From positions 400,361,889-400,425,888 of the forward strand of contig NC_081408.1 of assembly GCF_030272615.1 (NCBI RefSeq): a stretch of 64,000 bases of DNA, read 5' to 3'. A model generated the notes under the pieces. That model searched no databases. It was not told the origin of the DNA and saw only the letters and a program-made list of their open reading frames with translations. Every line of letters starts with the position of its first letter. The first letter of the stretch is position 1. A program made the translations under genes and the position numbers. Below are positions 48,922 through 58,816 of this stretch, in pieces. The DNA comes from Cryptomeria japonica (Eukaryota; Streptophyta; Pinopsida; Cupressales; Cupressaceae).

Positions 48922-49380
48922 CTTACCAGACTAGGGTTTCTATCACTTAACCGCAAGAGGAAAAGAAAACTAGGATTCGACACAAAAACCTCAAGAACAA
49001 CATAGAAATATGTGAATGCTTATCAAATTCTGAACCTTGGAACAATTCATGAGGTTTTTCCTACATTTACTCACACAATTCACACTTCAATCATTTAGGG
49101 AACATAGAAGGGGTGTTTAGCATCTTACTACTTTGTAAATACTAGGTGAATCGCAATCCTGCACTACAAGAACTCATCTCAATATTCTTCAGCATCGAGG
49201 ATACCTTATGAATCGCTATGAATCACTTTATGAATTGAAAATAGATTTGAGAATGTTTTTATTATTGTTCTGGAATGAAATGCCATTGTCTCATCCGGCA
49301 TTACTACTTGCGCGAGTGAAAAATTGACTCTAACTTACATTTAAAATAAGATTAAAATTGAACCGTCGATCATCTTCCAT
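48922..49380 (-). other. Leader-like region upstream of ORF-X
   Basis: No reading frame of note. On the minus strand it ends AGAAACCCTAGTCTGGTAAG before the ORF-X ATG. It looks like a 5' untranslated region, but there is no transcript evidence. Confidence 0.35.
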
Positions 49381-49960
49381 AATGGCACATCACACGATTA
49401 TCTTTAGTCAATTTGAAATTCACCATCACATGTAGCAAGCGGGTCCACCCAAAGTATGACATGGCATAGCCAACTCCCCACTTACTTCACCTCGATCAGC
49501 GACCCCACCATCGGCTTTTCCTGGCCCACCTCGGACACATGGAATCACCTTGTGATGTTGTGGTCTTTAGCCCCCTTGCATCTTCCTTCACGAGGTTACG
49601 AGGTTCGTTGGATCTGTTTGCACTTTACTCGCAGGCCGTGACGATGACTTATCAATGGCCGCTAACTCTCAAGAACTTATTGGATCGATATTAAAACATC
49701 ATCGTTCAACTTTACCACATATAGAAAAATGCACCTTTAGTAGTCCAGACTTTACCCGCTAGGAACCGGTAACATCAATGGTTTGAAAATTCAAACCATC
49801 AGCTTAACCTTCCCCACCGAGGACACGTGGCATCATCTTATGATGTCATGGTCCGTAATCTCCTTGCATCTCTTGACCGCAGGGTTGTGCATATCGTAGG
49901 CTCTTCTCGCAGTTTACCATAAAGTCACCAACAAAAATATACAAGACTTTAGACAGGAAA
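49381..49960 (-). promoter_or_regulatory. Promoter-like region upstream of ORF-X with duplicated G-box segment
   Basis: Two diverged copies of an 80-90-bp segment at about 49530-49625 and 49818-49905 share CC.AGGACAC.TGG.ATCA.CTT.TGATGT. The second has a G-box core (GACACGTGGC); the first has the altered CACATGGA. The region is GC-richer than its surroundings. A regulatory role is inferred only from these motifs and the position. Confidence 0.4.
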
Positions 49961-50406
49961 AATATTAAAGGGGCCAGTCGAAACAACTTAGTGTCTAGGA
50001 AATAAGATAGCCCCACTAATGTTAACCGACCCTTGGCTTAAGTGAAAAAAAGTAATGTCAAATTAGAACCAGCTTAGGATTTTTAACAAAGATTTAATCA
50101 AAAATGTATAAAACCCTAAACCTTTACTCTAAGGGCAGGAACAAAGAACAAAATTAATTTTGAATGATCAAAAAATTGACCAAGGCATGAAATTCTTTTG
50201 CACAGTGATTTTTAGGATTATCAGTGGCTTTGGTTAGGGACGTTCATTTCACTGGAATGAAGTGAGAATCTAGAATCTTTGGTGAAGCGAACCATTTTGT
50301 AGGGCAGACCAAAAGGAATTTACTTGGACAGGGCAACGCAAACAGAAAGGAAACTACACTACTTATGTACAAGACCTAAACTAAGGCTCATGGAAAAATA
50401 ACTACT
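49961..50406 (-). other. Segment between Gypsy-2 integrase and the promoter-like region
   Basis: Non-coding. Just after the integrase stop the minus strand has TTAGTTTAGGTCTTGTACA, a shuffled likeness of the Gypsy-1 3' end (TGTACAATAGTTTAGGTCTC), so at least the start is original Gypsy 3' sequence. Confidence 0.45.
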
Positions 50407-53400
50407 TTAAAAAAAGTAGAGCTTCAAGAATTGTCCATGAACAGGCAATTCAAGAGTATCACCATTTATATCTTGGAGAAAATATGAATCTTCTGCCCAC
50501 TTGCTCTGGATCAGATATGGGCCAAGCCAAATGGCGTCAAACTTGTCGTGTTTTCCTTTATCTTCTTATCTGGCATTCCACATTAGAACCAAATTATTAA
50601 CTTGAAAAGTCCTTACAATTGTTCTTTTGTCATACAAGTTTTTTACTTGCATTTATAATTTTGCATTTCTGGTGTTAGTTTCTCTTCTAATTTCATCTAA
50701 TTCCATCAAAGCTTCAACCCTCAACTGCATATCATCATCTATATCACTGTCATAAGTTTGGACAAACTTATACATCTCCATCAAATTGTTTTGAGGTAAC
50801 CTTGCATGCATACCATACACCAAGTCAAAAGGTGCACATTCCATTTCTTTCTTAACTGTCACTCGGTCTGCCCAAACTGCCAATTTTAACTTTGAATCCC
50901 AAGCCTTTTTATTTTTCTCCAGGATTCTTTTAATAATTTTCATCAACCTCTTATTGCTCGATTCAGCTTGCCCATTTCCCTATGGGTGGTAAGGTGATGA
51001 GTATGAAATCTGGATACCATATTTGTTGCAAAAATCTTCATAAACCTGTTACATAAAACTCATAGTGTTATCAGAGACTATTCTTTCAGGACATCCAAAT
51101 CTAGTCAATACATTATTAATGAGAAAAACAATCACCACCTTACTTGTTGCCTTCCTAGTAGGTATAGCTTCAACCAACAGTGAAATATTTAGTAGCCACC
51201 AAGATCAAAGAGTGACTACCACTAGACTTACATGCTATTTCTCCAATAAAGTCTATACCCCATTGTTGTAATGGAGTTTGCACATTTACATGTTTTAATG
51301 GTAGGTTTCCTGAAAATTTTTAATTTTCCTAAAAACCTCTAGCATGGATCACATCTTCTGACTAAATGATGTGCATCCTTGGAAATTGTTGGCCACCAAA
51401 ACCCATCCCTTAATACCTTGTGTGCAGTTGTCTTGGCCATATAATGCCCTCCGCAAACTCTACCATGCATTTTGGACAACAACTTCTGAGCTTGGTCATG
51501 GTCAACACATTTTAACATGACACCATCACTGTTCCTCCACCAAAGTTTTCAATTAACAATGGCATATTTTATAGCATGTAATTTCAATGTCCTCTTTTTA
51601 TTATCATCCATATTTTTCAGGACATTTCATTTTTTGCAAGTAGTATATGATATCATCATACCACTCACAACCATCCATATCACAGACATAAGCTTTGTGT
51701 TCCTCCTCTATAACATTTATCTTATTTGCATCCAAATTACTCTGAGCCATTAGCTTGGCCAATCCTAGTCCTCTCACTACTTTAGTGATTTGGATATCAA
51801 TATTGAATTCCTGGATCCTATTGATCCATCTACATCTCCTTCCAGACACTTCTTACTGAGTGAAAATGTCTTTGACTACAACACTAGGAACATATTCAAC
51901 CACTGTGGCTCCCATCAGATAAATCATAAGCTTTTACTGCCTTTACTTGTTCATAAGCCTATTTCTCATTTAAATCATACTTCAATTCTGCAGCCTGTAA
52001 GGACTTACTAAAAAACGCTATGGGTTGTTCAAAACCCTCTGAATTCTTTTGCAACAAGACAACAACAGTGTGAAAAGATGCAAATGAAAATATTTGCATA
52101 GGTTTTCTATAATCAGGTGTTTTCAAAATAGGTGCATTTTTAATTGCTTGCTTGATTTCTTGAAATGCCTTGGTTGGCTCTCCTTCCCATTCTAATTTTG
52201 TGCCCTTTTTTAACATTTTGGAAATGGGTCTACTGATTTCAACAAAGTTAGTGACAAACCTTCTGAGAAAATTGATTTTCCCAAAGAATGATTGAATTCC
52301 TCTCACTATCTTGGGTTGAGGGACTTTGTCAATTGTTGCTACCCTTTCAGGGTCAATCGTTACACCATCTCTTGAAACAATATGACCCAACAGTTTACCT
52401 TCAATCGCCCCAAAAGCACACTTCTTTGGGTTTAAAGATATTCCATATTCAACACCCATGTTGAAAAAAATTTCAAGATGACCACAATGATCATCTTCCT
52501 TCCTAGAATATGTTGTTAAATCATCCTGATATACAACTAAGAAGACATTTATAATATCAGAAAATGCAACATCCATTGCTCTTTGAAATGGTGCTCATGT
52601 GTTTGTTAAGCTAAAAGGCATCCTTACATAAACATAAGTTCCCCAAGGTGTAGTAAATTTTGTCTTGTACTGCTTTGATTCTTTAACCATTACCCAGTTA
52701 TACCCTAAAAATCCATCCATCATAGATATAAGCTCACAACTTGTGACCCTTTGCAACATTGATTCCATATTAGGCAATGGATAGTTCTCTTTTAACAAAG
52801 AAATATTCAAATTCCTAAAATCAACACACAATCTGATATCTCCATTCTTTTTTCTCACAGGTACCAATTTAGACACCCATGATGAATGTTTGATGGGTTT
52901 TATGATTCCAGCGTCCCCCAGCTTGACTAATTCTTCTTGCATCTTGGGTGCCAATGTTGGATTAATAGGTCTTGGCTTCTGTCTAAAGGGCTTAGCATTT
53001 TCCTTCAAAGGAATTTTATGTTGAAATAAATCCTCCCTATAAGCTTTCAGGTCACTATATGAACAAGAAAAGACATGTTTATACTTAACAAATCAATCAA
53101 CATTTTTCTTACCTTGGGTGACATTTCCCTTCCAATACACACCTTTCTTGGGCTTCCTTCTGTCCCAAGGTTAATTTATTCTAAATCCTCAAGGTGTGGG
53201 ACAGTGGTAGCAACTTTGGCCTTATCCTAACTATCAAACACCCTTTCTAGAACAACCAGACCTCTAGGAATTTTATTTTTCTTCAATTGAATCACCTCCT
53301 TCCCAAAAATCATCTCCTTTCCATCCTATGTTTGTACAAAGGCACCAAAATCAATCTCCCAATTTTCATATTGTTCCACACAAATTAAGAACCTTAAAAT

Positions 53401-54430
53401 ATCATCATCATTTAAAACCTGCCAGCTTTCAATGTTATTAGGGACTGAAGGCCTGGTTTGAACTTCAACTTTTGATATTCTAGCAAAGGTAATATCTTCT
53501 GGCCTTAAAGCTATATTGTCTAGAAAGTCCACCATTCTGTTAGGGCTTCTTTCCTTCTAGTCAATGCTAAATGCATCAAAATTCTTAGTCTGGTCCCATA
53601 CAACATTCCTATACTACTTAATCCTTCTATTCTTTGATGGATACTTAGACCTAATTTGGGATATGACTAATTCAGAATCTCCAATGACTTTGAGATTATT
53701 TATCCAATGTTTTTTAGCTAATTTTAAACCCAACAGCAATGCTTCATATTCTACCATGTTATTTGTGCATGCAAAAGACAGAGTAAAAGAAAATTTAAAA
53801 GTTTCTCCACGGGGTGAAATGAATAATATACCTACACCTGCTCACCCTCCTTTGAGCTAGCTCCATCAAAATACATCATCCATAAATCATCATCACTTGA
53901 TGCTTTCTCTACTTCCTCATCCAATGGTGAAGGTCGTCCATTTTCCTTTTGCAGAGAATTCTCAACTTTGAATGCATTAATATCTATGTCTACAAAACAT
54001 GTCATGTCTTCATCAGAGTCTTTTTCATGTACCGTCATATATGGCACTCTCGACTCCTTTTCAATGTTTACATTTTTACCATCAATACAAAAAGTGGCAT
54101 AAGATGAATCACACTACAAACTTCCACCCATAGAGCACTCCACTTTCTTGACAACAACATCCCATAATGAGGTGGGATATCTACAACTAGGACACTCATG
54201 GTTAACTCCTTTTGAGGGAAGGTAACAAGTTTATAAGGCAATGCCCTTATAATACCTATCACATGTACTTCTCTTTAATCCATAACACAACATCTTCCAT
54301 GAGGAGTAACTACATTTAAACCCATGGCTTGCATTATCCTCCCTAGCATGACGTTATTTGAGGCCCCATAATCAATCATACAATTCTTTAAGACTCCTCA
54401 ATTTATGATAACACTCATAAAGAAAGGGTC
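50407..54430 (-). pseudogene. Gypsy-2 pol: protease, RNase H-like, RT, RNase H, integrase
   Basis: On the minus strand in order: protease with MIDYGASNNVMLGRIMQAMGL near 54380 (DYG in place of DSG); an RNase H-like domain at about 53530-53900 (LWMMYFDGASSKEG, then a frameshift, NNMVEYEALLLGLKLAK, VIGDSELVISQIR); a linker with VQTRPSVPNNIESWQV; RT with GIIKPIKHSSWVSKLVPVRK (52880) and VYQDDLTTYSRK (52530); a second, C-terminal RNase H start (IFSFASFHTVVVLLQKN) near 52050; integrase zinc finger (VCGGHYMAKTTAHKVL) near 51450; integrase core (SSPYHP, GNGQAESSNKR) near 50990 and an ELPVHGQFLKLYFF end with TAA at 50407. Many stops and frameshifts make it inactive. It is close to Gypsy-1 in RT and integrase but keeps more domains. 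Confidence 0.9.
53530..53900 (-). pseudogene. RNase H-like domain upstream of RT in Gypsy-2
   Basis: After correcting one frameshift near 53845, the minus strand reads YFDGASSKEG, AGVGILFISPRGE, NNMVEYEALLLGLKLAK, KVIGDSELVISQI and a later FDAFSID segment. Asp, Glu and Asp in these positions are the catalytic acids of type I RNase H of the kind plant Tat-lineage Gypsy elements carry as a second domain. In Tat elements I know, that second domain follows RT-RNase H; here it precedes RT. Confidence 0.8.
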
Positions 54431-55462
54431 CACATTATCAAGGCTCTCACCTACTGTGTCTTCAAAATAAATTTGGGGAATCTGAGAAACCATTCCCTCT
54501 AACTCCTTATCCTTTGTCTCATTTTTATTCACCCATTCCTTTAGATTATGAGAAACATTCTCATGTTCAATCTCAGTAGAAGAAGAAACACCCATGACCC
54601 AAGTGATGGCTTTCTCTTTATGCTCTTCAATTCTTAGCATTTCTTGTAAAGGAACTTTAATTGTAATCTGAGAAAGCAACTGAAGTATATCAACAGGTGT
54701 GTAAACTAGAAATTCAAGAGACACGCCTGATTTTTCTTCATGTTTCTTTGGTTTGTTGCTTTCAACATTTTGTTTTTGCTTCATGTCCTCTCCAGCAGAC
54801 GAAATAAATTTTTAACTATTTTTGTCTTCACCTTAGGTGAAACATCTTCCTCAGTAGGCTTTATAATTTCATCTTTCTTAGCAAATTTTTTCTTCTTGAC
54901 CTCCTTGATCTTGATTGCATCCTTCCTTATCTTATCCTCCTTGACCTCCTTGCCTTTATTTTTCAACTCTTTAATAAATAGACCAGAAGGCTTGCCTTGA
55001 TCTTCACCAAATGTTTTGTTTCTCAACTGATAATTACTTTTAACTTGAACTACCATAGCAACTATTATTTGGGCAATCTCTTCATCTCAAGGTCTTCTCA
55101 AGGATACAAAATCTTCTCCTTGTTTAGCATTACACATTTAATCATCAACACATAACTCATCATTAGAAAAAAAATTGTTGATGGTATGATTTTGTTCAAT
55201 ACCTCTAACAATCTACATCTAGATCCCAAGTCTCGATATTAGAAAAATATTCTTCCCCTCTGAGGTAAGAAGTAGTCATGAGACAATCAACATTGTCATC
55301 CTCAAAGGTTTCTTCTTCTTCTTCATGTAACTCATCTTTGGCAGAAATAAACTGTGTAACAACACAATATTCGGGTGAGTGGGGTGATTGACAATAAATA
55401 CACCAAGGTGTATCCTCAACAACATTCACTATGTGTTTTTGCAATGGATCAGGAGTTTGATG
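54398..55462 (-). pseudogene. Gypsy-2 gag C-terminal part, cut by Gypsy-3
   Basis: Three minus-strand frames (55471-55205, 55056-54781, 54784-54398) form one diverged region. A zinc-knuckle-like WCIYCQSPHSPEYC at 55364-55402 has spacing CX2CX3HX4C, one residue shorter than the usual CCHC. An acidic stretch (HEEEEETFEDDN) and a Lys-rich stretch follow. Everything upstream (capsid, primer site, 5' LTR) is displaced beyond Gypsy-3. Confidence 0.75.
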
Positions 55463-56259
55463 TGTAGACACCTAAAATTGTCATGTCTAATTAAATAAAT
55501 ATTTTATTTATTTAATTACTTTAGCCTAATTCTTCTATTAATTGAATAAATCTTTATTTATTTAATTAATTCATTTATCCTCTTCTAGCCTTATTTCTCA
55601 TTTAAATAAATACATTTATTTATTTAAATTATCCTTTTCTTAAATTAAATAAATATCTTATTTATTTAATTGATCCTTATTCTTCTATTAATTAAATGAA
55701 TCTTTATTTATTTAATTAATTCATTAACCTTTTCTACCCATGACACATGTCATTCATCTCTTAATTCCTACACTACCCACCCTCTTATTATTTTCTTATT
55801 TTCTCTACCTACCCTCTAATCATAGCCGACCTCTTTTACACCTCTCAATCTTATCTCTCCATTTCATATAGTGTCTTCTATATAAGAGTATACTTCCTTC
55901 ATTATTAACCCTAATCAATCTATGCATCCTAATCAATTGATTACACTCACTATGCATTCAGCCCTGACTACGCTTGTCATATGTGATCCTACTTGCAACC
56001 ACATTTTCGTTCTTTATTGAGCTCTTGTGCACATAAAATCTGAGAGCAAATATATCAAGCAAGATCAATGGAGATAGGAAGAATGGAGATTCAAACCCTA
56101 TTGGACATGTGATGGTATAATCTTTGTGATTTCATTTGATTTGCATTGTCTTAGGTAATCTTCATATGTTATGGTGGATCTTTGTTGTTGTTAGGCTAGG
56201 GTTTTGTGGTTGATTTCATTTAGTCTTTCAATATTGTTAATCCACTTTCACCATAAACA
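55463..56259 (+). repeat. 5' LTR of Gypsy-3
   Basis: 797 bp. The first 280 bp hold five imperfect AT palindromes of the type TTAAATAAATA..TTATTTATTTAATT (near 55491, 55547, 55600, 55643, 55689). The TATA box is at 55879-55886. The start could be 55461 (TGTGTAGACACC) if the extra TG belongs to the LTR. It is related to the solo LTR at 1951-3082. Confidence 0.85.
55879..55886 (+). promoter_or_regulatory. TATA box of Gypsy-3 LTR
   Basis: TATATAAG after CTTC, about 380 bp before the LTR end. Confidence 0.55.
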
Positions 56260-56262
56260 TTT

Positions 56263-56280
56263 TGGCATGCCTGGTGGGAC
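56263..56280 (+). other. Primer binding site of Gypsy-3
   Basis: TGGCATGCCTGGTGGGAC three bases after the LTR. It differs from both the Met-tRNA Copia sites and the Gypsy-1 site. The priming tRNA was not identified. Confidence 0.6.
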
Positions 56281-56370
56281 ATGGATTTTTGTTAGATCTA
56301 TGTTTTTTGCAGATTTTTCTAACCCTATATTGTTGTTTTGTAAAACAATTTGGAGAATAACCATGTGCAG

Positions 56371-57240
56371 CTAGGGTTTTGGACACAAAATCAAGATCTT
56401 GGAGAGATTTACTCATATCTCACAAACAGCTTGGAAATTTTGCACCAAATTTTTTCTGCAGGTTGAAGATAGTATCAAGAGCTCTCAAAGAAAAATTCAG
56501 ATCTATTGGAGCATATTTTAATTTTCTATGATTTTTTTATGAATTTTCATAAAAAATTAATTTTGAGAGAAAATGAGCGAATTTTTTGGATTTTCTTACA
56601 TTTTTGGAAATCTCTCATAATTATACAGAGGATCAGTTCTTTTGATTTTAATTTTGATGCAAAATATTTCCCTAAAAATTGGATCTTTAAAAATTAGGGT
56701 TTTTCCTTATTTTGACCAGATCTCACAAATGGCTTTGAATTTTGGCATAAAAGTTTTTGTGCAGGTCAGGAAAAGTATCAGAAGGATTTAGTAAAAATTT
56801 CAATTTTTAGGATCAACTTTTCATTTTATATGAATTTTTTATGAGTTTTCATAAAAAATTAATTTTGAGAGCAAATTAGTGAATTTTTTGGATTTTCTTA
56901 CATTTTTGGAAATATCTCAGAATTATACATAGGATCTATTCTTTGTGATTTTAAATTTGATGCAAAATAATTCCTCAAAAATCAGATCTTTGAAAATTAG
57001 GGTTTTGCATTATTTTACTCATATCTCACAAACTGCTTGGATTTGTTGCAGAAATTTTTTTATGCAGGTTTGGAAGACCATCAGGACTCTCTAGTAAAAA
57101 TTTCAGATTTTTTAGATCGATTTGCATTTTATATGAATTTTTTATGATTTTTCATAAAAAATTAATTTTTGGAGCAAATTAGCAAATTCTTTGGATTTTC
57201 TTACATTTTTGGAAATCTCTTAAAATTTTACAGGTGGTCT
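56371..57240 (+). repeat. Three tandem units of about 300-325 bp in the Gypsy-3 leader
   Basis: Units start near 56371, 56694 and 56998 with TAGGGTTTT, followed by ATCTCACAAA, TGCAGGT, TTTCATAAAAAATTAATTTT and GGATTTTCTTACATTTTTGG in the same order. They diverge by some tens of percent. No reading frame is conserved among them, so they are more likely RNA-level or structural than coding. Confidence 0.85.
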
Positions 57241-58816
57241 TTTTTTATGATGAATCAGATCTTTGAATTGGTCAACAAAATGCATTGTTGAAGGCCCCTA
57301 TTTCACAAAGTCTTTTGGATCTAAAATTTACCTAACTTGTGTGCTTGCAGGAAGGGGTGAAAATTTGAAACAATCCAAACTACTAACAATTCTTTGTTGC
57401 AGGACCTTGGCAAGGGTTTTTGATCTTTATTGTGTGCCTTGTTTTCATACATTATCAAACACTTCAATTGGTGCACTAAAATTGAACTAGTGTCCTTTGT
57501 GTCTTGGGCAATAGGCTCTTTTTGTTTCATCTTTAGAGGGCATGTCTCCCCGTGTGGTCATTAGGACTACTAGTGAGGAGAGAACGACCCAAGTGGTAGC
57601 AAAAGAAAAGCCATCTTCTTCCAAACCACTATAAATAACTATATCCATGGTGAAAACTATGGATAACATGTGCTAATTAGTTCATACCGACACTATGTCT
57701 CCCCATAAACCCGTTTGATCAAATTTATTTGATCAGTTGTAGGGTGTAACCCCTACCGGCTGGGAGCCTTCTATATTTACAGAGCTAAAAGTGCCACATC
57801 TATGGCCACATGAGCAGATGCCCTTACTAGCACCTTTTTGTTTTAGAAGCCAAAATCCTTCTAGTTGTTGGGGCAGGAGGTCGGACCTCTGGTAGCGGCC
57901 CACACACATACGGTTCTTAGTAGAGATACAAAGTTCGCCACGGGGAGTTTTCATGGGGACTGATGCTTGGCTGCCCTGAGAAGTGAGTGCCGAGGGTGGA
58001 GCCAGTGGGGTCAAGCATCTAAGTATCCTCTCTGAATAGCGTAGCCTCGGGGGAAACTCCATGTGGGATCAACAACTATTGTCCTAGCCAACCATAAGAT
58101 TTGTGCTTGTCTTATTTTGAATAATCAAACATTCAAGACCAAACATTAAAACATTGTGTCTTTTGTGTCTTCAAGTGTATGCAAAACAATTTTACATCAA
58201 ACAAAACACTTTTCTTTGAGTCATTTTGAGTCTAAACACTTGCAAACATTGAGTCTTCATCATCATTGTGTACTCTTGTCACGAAAAACAGTCAAAAAAT
58301 TCAGATTTGGTCACAACAACAACTTCACAAATTGGAAAAATTTACAGTCCAACAAACAAGAGCAATCAGTTTCAGAATTCTGGAGCTTCCTAAGCTATCT
58401 CTTCAGGTTTTCATCTAGCATTCAACCTATCTTTGGGTCTCACAAAGTCCATCATTTCTTTACACCTTACATTACATTCACATTTGTCTAAACTTGAGTC
58501 AAAAGGTCACTTGCTTGTCCTCATCATACTTTGTCAACACACTACATACAACAACATTTTGCTAAGTGGTCCCTCATCAAGGTCTATCACCTTTGGGTCT
58601 CATTTGGTCTTACTTAGAGTCAAGGTCAACTTACCTCATCAAGAGAAACTATCCTCTCTTTGGAAGTCACACCCACTCTACTACATACATACTTGGTCTT
58701 ACATTTTGGACATTGCAAGTAAACCTCAGACTCATTTACATTCCATCCAACTCTTGGTCTTCCATACTCTTTTCCATTTTCATCTAGTCTCACACATCTT
58801 GGTCAATACCTAGTTC
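57241..58816 (+). other. Gypsy-3 leader, remaining part
   Basis: Non-coding, with a GC-richer block at about 57720-58070 (GCCACATGAGCAGATGCCC, GGTCGGACCTCTGGTAGCGG) and then a T/C-rich run up to the gag ATG. A TTTGATCAAATTTATTTGATCA near-palindrome lies near 57714-57735. The block may be the packaging or dimerisation region, but only its position suggests this. Confidence 0.45.

Larger units (their letters stand above)
43101..55462 (-). mobile_element. Gypsy-2: minus-strand Gypsy block inserted in Copia-3 and broken by Gypsy-3
   Basis: The left edge is TGTTGGTTCCC after AAAGT, splitting Copia-3. The block has LTR-like sequence at the left, a large reading frame without known domains (44407-48921), a 1.5-kb non-coding stretch, then integrase, RNase H, RT, an extra RNase H-like domain, protease and a gag zinc-knuckle up to 55462, all on the minus strand. 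No second copy of the 43101 LTR is present in the window. Treating all of this as one element is an inference; the 44-49 kb part could be a separate insertion. Confidence 0.65.

Noticed and set aside
50653..51271. Plus-strand frame at 51065-51271
   Set aside because: It is antisense to the Gypsy-2 integrase and explained by it.
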